A stretch of 12,420 nucleotides of DNA from CAYZEE01 sp964477485 (GTDB taxonomy: Bacteria > Patescibacteriota > Microgenomatia > Levybacterales > UBA12049), in assembly GCA_964477485.1 (NCBI GenBank), contig CAYZEE010000032.1:1-12420 (forward strand), written 5' to 3'. Below the pieces are notes generated by a model. The model saw only the letters and a program-made list of their open reading frames with translations. It did no database searches and was not told the origin of the DNA. How positions within the stretch are numbered: the stretch's first letter is position 1; each line of letters opens with the position of its first letter. Made by a program: the position numbers and the translations under genes. Below, piece by piece: positions 1-7,451 of this stretch.

Positions 1-14
1 ACAGAAAGTAATAC

Positions 15-42
15 AAAAAAATAAAGCCTAAATCTTTATTTT
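15..42 (-). terminator. Weak intrinsic-type terminator after the GT-C-like gene
   Basis: On the minus strand AAAATAAAG (42-34), a 7-base loop and CTTTATTTT (26-18) form a perfect 9-bp stem. The 3' arm runs directly into a series of seven T residues (21-15). It lies 66 bp past the last stop codon at 109, where a cluster terminator is expected. The stem has only one GC pair, which makes it weak, and AT-rich DNA produces such hairpins by chance. Confidence 0.4.
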
Positions 43-108
43 ATAAAAATTCTAACAATCTTTTTATCCATGGTTAAAGAACCTTCTGTGAAAATTTTTT
101 TTGTTTTG

Positions 109-3100
109 TTATAAAACTTCTTCATTTTTTTTACCTTTCCTGCTTATTTTGTATATCAAACAGAAACCTGACAACAATAGTATCGTGATACTGCTAAGTA
201 TTAAGCCCTCATAAAAAAGCTGTTGAGGATAAAATTCAACAATTAATTTACCATCAAAAGACTTGTTAATATACCATGCATTGGCAAAATCATATATCTC
301 AAAATGAGTATTGTTAAAAACTGGTTTTTTGAACAACGTTTCCGCAAATGACCAAGGTGAAATTTTTCCATCTACCTCATATAATCTCCATAATGGATTA
401 AAAGCTTCATTAAAAGTAACAACCATTGGTGAGTTTGTATGAAGCTTCATGGAGTATTTTGTGGAATCAATTCTAGTGTAGCTAATTTTTTGCACCCGCG
501 CGTTAACGTTTGATTTATCTTTGGGTATAAAAAAAACCTGCGGAGTTGTTATGTTTTCGATATTCAGTGATTTTAATGATTGTTCAGGATTATCTATTGT
601 ATTTTGACAATAATATACAGATGCCGATGTATCCCCATCGGAACCAACAATAGTAATATATTCTTGTGTTGCATTATTCGTATCTACAGCGTAACTACTA
701 GTCGGGTAAAAATAATTATTGTTGTATTTATTAATTTTTCCCACATTTTTAACATTTATATAGATCATCGCATTCTTTGCAAGAGAAGGATTAACGCTAT
801 ATATAACCTTATAAGTATTTTTCCAAGAAAATCCAGAAATATCACCAACAATACAATTCATTTGCGAATCGGCAAAATAAATATTCTGCTTATGTCGATT
901 AATAAACAAATTACTCGGTTGCGGGAAAAAAAGCTTTATTGAAGATGCGCCTGATAGATCGAATAAACCGAGAGAAATTTTCTCTCTATTATCTATTGCT
1001 TTAACAGAAAAAGTAGATTGATTTATTTGAATTTTGTTTGGAACCAAAAGAGATCCATTACTCCTCTTGTCGAGAGACAATGCATCTATATACATTTCTC
1101 CTTGCACAAGATTATTTGGAACCGCAAATTCTTTAACTCTTGACCAATCATTTCCTCGGATTACAGTGTTAATTGACTTATTCGTCGAATTTATTTTCCA
1201 TATAGTGCTACCAATTTCTTGCTGTAGATTCCCGGGACCTACGGCGTCATATAACTTTATCAATATTGGCCGTTCAAGTTTTATATACGCTTGCAACGTT
1301 CGCACCAGTGAAAAATCAGTTTGTTTATCTTTAATAACCGTATTGTCTACGTAGGTATTGATAAAATTCCAATATCCCAATATTTTTTCATTTGTTTTAC
1401 TAATTAAATCTTCATTTGCGTTTTTATTAATAAGACTACTCATTTCCGACACTCGCTTTACCGACAATCCCAACCTATTCACCATTAATTGTTTTGTATC
1501 AAGATTTTGGTTATCAACACTTCTCTCTTTCCATTCTTTTATGAAATAGAAAGGAGAATCTGGAAGAATACCTGCAGACGATAATGCTGGCAAATCAAGG
1601 TTTTTTTCTAGAATGCATGATTCGCAGGGTAATGAATAAATCATGCCATCAATTGGTAAGTTTACGCCTGTAAATTGACCATTTTGGGGGGTTGAGTAAA
1701 AAAAATTATTTGAGCCCGCGACAACTGCTCCGGTAATTGCACCTTCTTCTCCGATAAATTCTGTTACGTCCTTTAACCCATACAACTTATGATTATCATC
1801 AAAAGGCAATCCGTATACGTCCCATTCGCCATCGCGCCAAACAGAAGAAATAAACTTACTTTTTTCTAAAGCGTTCCTATATAATGACGGGCTCTCAGAT
1901 GGAATCCAACTCAAGTTATAATAGCTATCATTCCGGAGCAAAGCAAAAGGCGTTTCCAATAAGGACGCGATATCCGAAATATGGGGACCATTGTTCAAAA
2001 TCTCATCATAAAGACGGTTAATAAGCGCGTATTGTCCATCGTTTAAACCACCTGAGTTTTCCATAATAGGCTTAGTGGAAATAAGGTTAAATAAACTTAG
2101 TGAACTAAATAATTTCCAGGTGTATACTTCTAGTTTCCAAGTTGAATTTAGCCTCGGCAACAACAGCATTCGGCTTTCGTCGTTGAGGTTATTTTTACTC
2201 CAATCCTCATAACGATAAACATAATCGGGTATACGCAGTAGTGTTGTAAGGGGTTTATTCCAAACAAAAAAATCTTTCCCAAAAAAAGGAAAGTGATATA
2301 AAAGTATAAGTCCTATTATGCCTGCCGCAAGAAGTTTTTTGGGAACTACTATTTTAAAGCGAAAGAATTTAAAATTTTTACGCTTTTCTATCAATACGTT
2401 TATCGTATAGGAAATTAGAATAGCAAAAGCAAAATAAAGAGCAGGAACAAATTTATATTGCGCAGATCTAAAAATCACAAAGAAGGGAATATGTTCCATA
2501 AGAAAAATAAAAAGAGGACCTGTAGGCGAATGTGTTCCTGCAGAAAAAAAGATTGCCACCAGGGACAAAACAACTAAAAACACGATAATTTTTTTTTGTT
2601 CTCGCTCCCGAACAAACCATAACGACAGATAAGCAAAAAATGCAAATAAGAAGCTAAAAAAGATAAGAAATGGGTTTTGCAAAAAATAATTGGAGTAAGC
2701 ATGATTTATATTGTTATACCAATCCGGGAATCCCTGTAAACGAAATAAATTAATAATACTTGTATGCTGACTTACAGAATCAACCCATTTTATTATGCCG
2801 CCAATTCCACCTTGAGCCGCCACTCCAGAATTGTAATTTGAATGTACATACGGAATCATTGGAAAAATCCAATACGCGCTCAGAAAAAACGACAATGCGG
2901 CTGTCGTAATCGCTAATACACAAGTCCTGGAAATAATTTTTATTCTTTCATTATTGCTGCTAATTACTAAAAAAAAGGCAAATGCGGTTATAAGAGTAAT
3001 TATTATCCCTCCATAGAGCGGAAGACTTGTTCCGCCGCCACCGCTAAATAAAAACAACACTAATGATATTAGAATACCCGCCTTAATTGGAGAAACTTGT

Positions 3101-3621
3101 CTTAAAATAACTTTTATAAAAAGTAACGCAATTAAAGGCAGGGCTGTATAAGCAGAAAATGTTGTGCCTGCGCCCAATCTCCATAAGGCCAACAAGTAAA
3201 AATTAAATACATATAATATTGATGCAATAAGCGGAAAATAACGTAAGTTAAATATTTTGCGAAATGAATATACAAAAAAATACATTGATAAACCCATGGC
3301 AATAAACCAAAATATGAAAGTAAGTTTTTGTGCATCAAATATTGAAAACCCAACAGCATTAAAAAATGCTTCAATTCCATTGATGATAATTGTACCCATA
3401 TTTATAGATGCATCCTGCCCGAGCGGCAAACCAATTGTCCACGTAAAAAAAAGGTTCTTAAAAAAATTAACTACATCGAGAGGATAAATAGCATCACTTC
3501 CAATAACATAATGATTGTTAGTAAACCATATTAGAGGTATAGAACCTAATAAAACTATAATAAGTATATCCTGCAATAGGTTACTATATTTTTTAAATAA
3601 CTTTGAAATTAATAACTTCAT
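109..3621 (-). CDS. Large polytopic GT-C/YfhO-like membrane protein with a big exterior domain
   Basis: A 1170-residue membrane protein. About 12-13 hydrophobic segments fill residues 18-446, a hydrophilic stretch of about 690 residues follows, and one C-terminal membrane helix (about 1137-1157) ends in a basic tail. Between the first two helices lies GSDAIYPLD (residues 41-49). Acidic residues in this first exterior loop (D43, D49) are the hallmark of GT-C glycosyltransferases, which use polyprenyl-phosphate sugars on the outer face of the membrane. FRSAQYKF (384-391) and the region before the last helix (FNPLWRLYEVDG, then ANAWYINKS, then FYPQQLF) resemble YfhO and AftD-type arabinosyltransferase-like proteins. 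The exterior part holds a helical segment (about 710-810), a CESC pair (C666, C669) and otherwise unassigned beta-rich sequence. It is last in the cluster, 1 nt after the methyltransferase stop, so translation is probably coupled. A role in outer-face glycan transfer is inferred; donor and acceptor are unknown. Confidence 0.72.
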   Translation of the reverse strand: MKLLISKLFKKYSNLLQDILIIVLLGSIPLIWFTNNHYVIGSDAIYPLDVVNFFKNLFFTWTIGLPLGQDASINMGTIIINGIEAFFNAVGFSIFDAQKLTFIFWFIAMGLSMYFFVYSFRKIFNLRYFPLIASILYVFNFYLLALWRLGAGTTFSAYTALPLIALLFIKVILRQVSPIKAGILISLVLFLFSGGGGTSLPLYGGIIITLITAFAFFLVISSNNERIKIISRTCVLAITTAALSFFLSAYWIFPMIPYVHSNYNSGVAAQGGIGGIIKWVDSVSQHTSIINLFRLQGFPDWYNNINHAYSNYFLQNPFLIFFSFLFAFFAYLSLWFVREREQKKIIVFLVVLSLVAIFFSAGTHSPTGPLFIFLMEHIPFFVIFRSAQYKFVPALYFAFAILISYTINVLIEKRKNFKFFRFKIVVPKKLLAAGIIGLILLYHFPFFGKDFFVWNKPLTTLLRIPDYVYRYEDWSKNNLNDESRMLLLPRLNSTWKLEVYTWKLFSSLSLFNLISTKPIMENSGGLNDGQYALINRLYDEILNNGPHISDIASLLETPFALLRNDSYYNLSWIPSESPSLYRNALEKSKFISSVWRDGEWDVYGLPFDDNHKLYGLKDVTEFIGEEGAITGAVVAGSNNFFYSTPQNGQFTGVNLPIDGMIYSLPCESCILEKNLDLPALSSAGILPDSPFYFIKEWKERSVDNQNLDTKQLMVNRLGLSVKRVSEMSSLINKNANEDLISKTNEKILGYWNFINTYVDNTVIKDKQTDFSLVRTLQAYIKLERPILIKLYDAVGPGNLQQEIGSTIWKINSTNKSINTVIRGNDWSRVKEFAVPNNLVQGEMYIDALSLDKRSNGSLLVPNKIQINQSTFSVKAIDNREKISLGLFDLSGASSIKLFFPQPSNLFINRHKQNIYFADSQMNCIVGDISGFSWKNTYKVIYSVNPSLAKNAMIYINVKNVGKINKYNNNYFYPTSSYAVDTNNATQEYITIVGSDGDTSASVYYCQNTIDNPEQSLKSLNIENITTPQVFFIPKDKSNVNARVQKISYTRIDSTKYSMKLHTNSPMVVTFNEAFNPLWRLYEVDGKISPWSFAETLFKKPVFNNTHFEIYDFANAWYINKSFDGKLIVEFYPQQLFYEGLILSSITILLLSGFCLIYKISRKGKKNEEVL

Positions 3622-3622
3622 A

Positions 3623-4261
3623 TTAAATTTTATTTAATTTTTTAACAGCAAAAAGATCAAATGATAACGAAGGAAATGAAAAAAACATTATTTCCGACAA
3701 AAAAGAACAGGCTCCCCAAAAAAACCAAGGCCTATATTTTATTCCTGCATGATCATCTCTTAAAAATTTAAGTCCTCTTAAACCATAAACAGTATATCCT
3801 AATTTTTCTAAATCTGTCTTTATCCATCCTGACTTATGAATTTGATGCGGATTATCATCAAAGGCATGTTGTTCATAAAAACCATTAGGCGTTAAAATTA
3901 TCACTTTTTTCGTAGCTATAGCTTCCATATCTCTAATAAGTCTCAGGGTATCCTTTTTATCAAAATGTTCAATAACATCAATGGCAACGCATACATCAAA
4001 ACTTTTCTTTTTATAAAGCTTAGCTAATTTTGTTATATCACCAAGCATATACTTATCATGTAATTTCTTTCTGCGGCTTTCAAGAATATTTTTTTCATAA
4101 ATATCAATTCCTTCGCTACGAAATTTTCTGCGAATCATACCTATCGATGAGCTATGACCGCAACCAACATCTAAAACAGAATTACAATTAGATAATTCTT
4201 TCTCTAAAACCCTATGGAAAAAAATATTTTGATATTGTAAAAAAAAGTTTTTAAACTTCAT
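3623..4261 (-). CDS. Class I SAM-dependent methyltransferase (Methyltransf_11/23 type)
   Basis: A 212-residue Rossmann-fold methyltransferase. Motif I, the SAM-binding loop, is VLDVGCG (residues 29-35). The acidic residue after strand 2 is in GIDIYE (D53), a GDIT motif at 74-77 likely contacts the adenine, and DVIEHF (95-100) with TPNG (124-127) completes the strand 4/5 motifs. The signature NPHQIHKSGW (137-146) recurs in methyltransferases of surface-glycan clusters and may contact the acceptor. The C-terminus (about 177-200) is rich in aromatic and hydrophobic residues and may associate with the membrane. Length is normal for a stand-alone enzyme. It lies 22 nt after a glycosyltransferase and 1 nt before the GT-C-like gene, so methylation of a sugar or lipid-linked glycan is the likely role. 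This is inferred from context; the substrate cannot be read from sequence. No Shine-Dalgarno precedes the ATG. Confidence 0.85.
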   Translation of the reverse strand: MKFKNFFLQYQNIFFHRVLEKELSNCNSVLDVGCGHSSSIGMIRRKFRSEGIDIYEKNILESRRKKLHDKYMLGDITKLAKLYKKKSFDVCVAIDVIEHFDKKDTLRLIRDMEAIATKKVIILTPNGFYEQHAFDDNPHQIHKSGWIKTDLEKLGYTVYGLRGLKFLRDDHAGIKYRPWFFWGACSFLSEIMFFSFPSLSFDLFAVKKLNKI

Positions 4262-4288
4262 AATACTATTAATACTACTAATACTACA
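4262..4288. repeat. Three 9-bp imperfect tandem repeats in the GT-methyltransferase spacer
   Basis: On the plus strand AATACTATT, AATACTACT and AATACTACA follow one another exactly, each a 9-bp unit with one or two changes at the end. They fill the whole gap between the methyltransferase start (4261) and the upstream glycosyltransferase, and run over its TAG stop (4284-4286). Repeat slippage could change the distance between stop and start, but chance in AT-rich DNA is an adequate explanation. Confidence 0.6.
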
Positions 4289-5519
4289 TTTTGTTAAACG
4301 CGTTTAAGAATGAATTTTCCCAAGTATTGTCTTTCGCAAACATCATAGCATTTTTTCGAAGCTCTAGATATTTTTTAGAGCTAGTAAAAATATTAATTAT
4401 TGCATCAGCAAAATTTTCTGGATCATCGTTTGCGATAATAGCAGCGCCTTTTTCTGCTACTTCAAAACCAAGCGACGGTACTTGAGAACTAACAATTGCT
4501 ATTCCTGCCGCCGCATAAACACGGATCTTCCCTGCGTCTGCATAATATCGCGGCGACCCTGGTATTGCCCTATACGGAGCTAGACCAACAGCGCATGATC
4601 TGATTATCTTAGACATGTTTGAATTTTTTAGAACAAATCCATGAAAATAAACTGATTTTCCCAAGTGTTTTTTTTGAATAATTTTCTTTAGCCAAGCAAA
4701 ATCCCTATTCGTACCTCCTATAATATGTAATTTAGTATCTGGAAACTTTTGTAGAACCAAAGATAACGCTTGGATTGCAATGTCTGGTCCGTTTTCTCTT
4801 CCTAATGTCCCCATATATACCATAGAATGTCTATCAATTTCAGAGACAGGATTGGCCTTAATTTGATTTTGATATAAACCATTAGGAACATGAATTACGG
4901 GAGCAGATTTTTGAGAGTCTAGTCCTGCTTTAATGCGCGCCGGCTGCATTGCTTTTGAAACATCCCAAATATAGTCAGCGTGAATTGCGCAAAACCTGTC
5001 AAGAGCAAGATATAACCAATTGAATAATTTATTTGGATATCTATTTGGAGAATAATCAGAAACATAATATACTATTTTACCAACCCGGCCGATTTTCCGT
5101 AAAAAAATTCCAGCCAAGGCATTTATGCTTTCTAAACCGATAAAATAATCAAAATGCGTTTTATCTCTGAATGACCAGTCTACTACAGACAAAAAATCGC
5201 GAATTTTAAATCTGATTTGAGTATCCGCAGAGTGTGACATTTTTAAAATCGGTTTTAATAAATAGACAATCCATGAAGATTTATGCAGTATAAATTTCAT
5301 ATTATTATTAGAATACTCCTCAATTATTGGCATCATATCCTCACTGCCTGGATGCAATTGATCAATAATTACTAATTTTTTAATCCTTGATACTAAAAAA
5401 TCCCGTAATGGCTCTACGTTTCCGTTTACCGGCAAACGCTGATTATTATTCCATACGGAAAACGTGGCAAACAATACAGATGAATTATTTGATAATGGAG
5501 GACTATTTTTTCTTATCAT
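4284..5519 (-). CDS. GT4-like glycosyltransferase, DxGK subfamily (paralogue B)
   Basis: A GT-B-fold glycosyltransferase of 411 residues from the ATG at 5519. A TTG at 5546 would add nine residues (420 total). I prefer the ATG because the extension is basic and non-conserved-looking, and it deepens the overlap with the upstream SDR from 17 to 44 bp. Numbered from the TTG, the C-terminal Rossmann domain shows VYMGTLGRENG (243-253), LHIIGG (273-278), a GLAPYR segment (321-326) and DAGK (337-340). GT4 enzymes usually keep an acidic residue just before the Y-x4-G motif to bind the donor ribose. Here it is V343, in IRVYAAAG. The protein is clearly paralogous to the 8630-7452 gene: both share the SDYSPNRY/IDFVPYRF segment, the D-x-G-K signature and a WE-x3-F-x-NAF C-terminus. 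It probably transfers a nucleotide-activated sugar to a lipid-linked glycan in the cytosol. Donor specificity is unknown. Confidence 0.85.
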   Translation of the reverse strand: MIRKNSPPLSNNSSVLFATFSVWNNNQRLPVNGNVEPLRDFLVSRIKKLVIIDQLHPGSEDMMPIIEEYSNNNMKFILHKSSWIVYLLKPILKMSHSADTQIRFKIRDFLSVVDWSFRDKTHFDYFIGLESINALAGIFLRKIGRVGKIVYYVSDYSPNRYPNKLFNWLYLALDRFCAIHADYIWDVSKAMQPARIKAGLDSQKSAPVIHVPNGLYQNQIKANPVSEIDRHSMVYMGTLGRENGPDIAIQALSLVLQKFPDTKLHIIGGTNRDFAWLKKIIQKKHLGKSVYFHGFVLKNSNMSKIIRSCAVGLAPYRAIPGSPRYYADAGKIRVYAAAGIAIVSSQVPSLGFEVAEKGAAIIANDDPENFADAIINIFTSSKKYLELRKNAMMFAKDNTWENSFLNAFNKM

Positions 5520-6330
5520 TCTTGAGAATTTCTTTCGCTTCTTCAACCATTACTCTTATTCCATTTTTAAACTCAATGCTTGGAAGCCAACCTGGAATTC
5601 TTCCTATATTATCAGCAGGAAGAGGATCGTGGCCTTTTATTTTTCCTGGATAAAGTTTTGCTCCAGTTAAGTCAGCAATTATTTGAGCAACATCAATTAT
5701 TCTAATCCACTCATAGCTACTTGCATCGTATATAGTACGCCTTAGGTTCTTTGAATTTAGTGCCATACGAAAGGCATTGCAAAGATCATCTATATGTGTA
5801 AATTGACGCCATTCTTCTCCGTTTGTCATCATTTTAATCTCGCTAGTCAATAAAGCCTGATAAATAAAATCAGAAATTACATGACTTTTAATATCTTGTT
5901 TTTCCATTACTCCGTAAGCATTCCAAACGCGAACGCATACGCCTTTAAGCAAATCTGTCCATACTTCGCCAAGCCTTTTCGTAGAGCCATATACCGTATC
6001 TGCTTCTTCTATTAGCTGACTTGAAACAAAAAGAAAATCAGTTTTCTTCTGTTCTTCCAGTTGATTAAATATATTAGTTATCAAAGCCAAATTCCACTTT
6101 AATTGAGACATTTGAAGTTTTGATTCGTAAAGATATTTAGACCCTCCGACATCCCAAGCAAGAAAATAAATTTTATCTATGTTCTTAAAATCAAATTTAA
6201 AAAACCTACCATCTTCTCTTTTATTTCTCTTGATATCAAAATGCACAACTTTTTCGCCCTTTCTTTCAAGAAATTTGCAAAAAGGCTTACCAATAAATCC
6301 TTCAGACCCAATAACTAAATTAGTAGTCAT
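5503..6330 (-). CDS. Compact NAD-dependent epimerase/dehydratase (extended SDR family)
   Basis: A 275-residue SDR, shorter than the usual 310-340. The dinucleotide loop is GSEGFIG (residues 8-14) instead of GGAGFIG, and D32 after strand 2 suggests NAD rather than NADP. The catalytic set is SS (103-104) and Y114-x3-K118. Only nine residues separate the serine pair from the tyrosine, so the loop that usually covers the substrate (about 25 residues) is nearly absent. AWDVGG (58-63) matches the A-x-x-G-G substrate-loop position of the GDP-mannose epimerase group. The C-terminal half keeps RQFTHIDDL (175-183) and GWLPSIEFKNGI (247-258), typical of sugar-nucleotide SDRs. It sits 17 nt after the GME-like gene and overlaps the next glycosyltransferase, so it may act on the GME product or a related GDP-sugar. 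The reaction (epimerase, reductase or dehydratase) cannot be assigned. Confidence 0.82.
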   Translation of the reverse strand: MTTNLVIGSEGFIGKPFCKFLERKGEKVVHFDIKRNKREDGRFFKFDFKNIDKIYFLAWDVGGSKYLYESKLQMSQLKWNLALITNIFNQLEEQKKTDFLFVSSQLIEEADTVYGSTKRLGEVWTDLLKGVCVRVWNAYGVMEKQDIKSHVISDFIYQALLTSEIKMMTNGEEWRQFTHIDDLCNAFRMALNSKNLRRTIYDASSYEWIRIIDVAQIIADLTGAKLYPGKIKGHDPLPADNIGRIPGWLPSIEFKNGIRVMVEEAKEILKNDKKK

Positions 6331-6347
6331 ATAAATATCTCGAGAAA

Positions 6348-7340
6348 TTATTTACCGGATTTATGCACTTGCTCATTAATCCAAGAGTAAGTTTTTTCTA
6401 AGCCATCTCGTAAAGAACTAGTCGGTTTCCAACCAAGCTTTTCTTGAATTAATTTATTGTCCGATTTTCTACCTCTAACGCCCTGCGGACCTGGAATATG
6501 TTCTATTCTTAACTTCTTTCCAGCTATTTTCATAACCATTTCTGCCAATTGATTTATAGAAACCATTTCTTCAGAACCGATATTTACCGGCCCCGTAAAA
6601 TCTGAATCCATCAAATGGCGCACTCCTTCTAAGCATTCATCTATATATAAAAATGACCTGGTTTGTCTTCCATCTCCCCACATTTTTATCAATCCACTAT
6701 CTTTGACTTCCGCAACCTTGCGACACATTGCGGCTGGAGCCTTTTCTTTTCCACCAGTCCAAGTTCCCTTCGGTCCGAATATATTATGGAACCTAGCTAT
6801 TCTTACTTCTAACCCAAAATTTTTATGGTATGCCAAATACAGCCTTTCACTAAATATTTTCTCCCATCCATATTCACTATCCGGCGCGGCCGGATATGCG
6901 GATTCTTCGGAAAGCTTGGGATTTTTTGTATCTAGCTGATTATATTCCGGATAAATACACGCTGAAGATGAATAAAATATCTTTCCAACCTTTGATTTCA
7001 GTACGCTTTGCAACACATTTAAATTAATAAGTACAGAATTATGCATGATATTTGCATCGTTATCTCCCGTAAAAATATATCCTGCGCCGCCCATATCGGC
7101 AGCTAATTGATAAACCTCATCAAATTTTTGCTTAAAAATCTTTTTCACAAATACTTGATCTCTTAAATCTCCAACGATAAAGTCATCCGCTTCTGATTTT
7201 CCATACTCTGGTTTTTTGAGATCAACTCCTCTTACCCAAAATCCTTCTTTTTTAAGTTTTTTTACCAAATGACTTCCTATAAATCCACCTGCTCCGCAAA
7301 CTAGAGCTGTTTTTTTGACATTTTTTGTTATTTTATTCAT
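6348..7340 (-). CDS. GDP-mannose 3,5-epimerase-like SDR (GME family)
   Basis: A 330-residue extended SDR that I recognise as GDP-mannose 3,5-epimerase-like. This enzyme converts GDP-D-mannose to GDP-L-galactose (and GDP-L-gulose) by transient C4 oxidation, with epimerisation at C3 and C5. Visible motifs: GAGGFIG (16-22), SSACIYPE (125-132), YGWEK (157-161), FHNIFGPKGTW (184-194), GGKEKAPAA (196-204), MWGDGRQTRSF (220-230), VNIGSEEMVS (252-261) and GPQGVRGRKSDN (284-295). Compared from memory with Arabidopsis GME, the acid/base pair C145/K217, catalytic Y174/K178 and R306 map to C128, K200, Y157, K161 and R289. All have the same offset of 17, so the active-site region aligns without gaps. Best known from plants (vitamin C pathway), it also occurs in bacteria. 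Here it probably supplies an L-galactose-type donor for the surface glycan. A 111-bp gap upstream may hold its own promoter. Confidence 0.85.
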   Translation of the reverse strand: MNKITKNVKKTALVCGAGGFIGSHLVKKLKKEGFWVRGVDLKKPEYGKSEADDFIVGDLRDQVFVKKIFKQKFDEVYQLAADMGGAGYIFTGDNDANIMHNSVLINLNVLQSVLKSKVGKIFYSSSACIYPEYNQLDTKNPKLSEESAYPAAPDSEYGWEKIFSERLYLAYHKNFGLEVRIARFHNIFGPKGTWTGGKEKAPAAMCRKVAEVKDSGLIKMWGDGRQTRSFLYIDECLEGVRHLMDSDFTGPVNIGSEEMVSINQLAEMVMKIAGKKLRIEHIPGPQGVRGRKSDNKLIQEKLGWKPTSSLRDGLEKTYSWINEQVHKSGK

Positions 7341-7451
7341 TTTTATTTAAATTTGTAAAACCTTGGTATAATTTAACTTATTCTTTTGAAACTTAAAAAC
7401 ATCCCTTAAGGGTAGCATAAAAATATTCGCTTAATCAAACTGAACCTAAGT
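7341..7451. other. Intergenic gap before the GME-like gene, with a 10-bp palindrome
   Basis: This 111-bp stretch is the longest internal gap between genes of the cluster. It contains a perfect palindrome, CCCTTAAGGG, at 7403-7412, which stands out in AT-rich surroundings. On the minus strand a TTATAC box lies at 7371-7366, about 25 nt before the ATG at 7340, but I find no convincing -35 at standard spacing. The palindrome is followed on the minus strand by ATG and five T residues. Its stem would be only three GC pairs around TTAA, too short for a real terminator. A protein-binding site or an internal promoter region is possible; the evidence is weak. Confidence 0.3.

Noticed and set aside
36..71. 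An 11-codon minus-strand frame beginning with ATG after the last gene
   Set aside because: Too short, and it overlaps the 5' arm of the predicted terminator stem. No support for translation.
580..942. A 120-codon plus-strand open frame within the GT-C-like gene
   Set aside because: Its composition (Ile, Arg and Asn runs) is that of an antisense shadow, and there is no promoter or start signal.
1034..1354. A 106-codon plus-strand open frame within the GT-C-like gene
   Set aside because: Antisense to an unbroken 1170-residue reading frame, with no recognisable motif.
5520..5546. TTG at 5546 as the start of glycosyltransferase paralogue B
   Set aside because: Possible, but it adds only a basic nine-residue extension and enlarges the overlap with the SDR gene. 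The in-frame ATG at 5519 is preferred.
7403..7418. CCCTTAAGGG as an intrinsic terminator for the upstream glycosyltransferase
   Set aside because: As RNA the stem would have three pairs and a 4-base loop, with the T-run displaced by three bases. Not stable enough.
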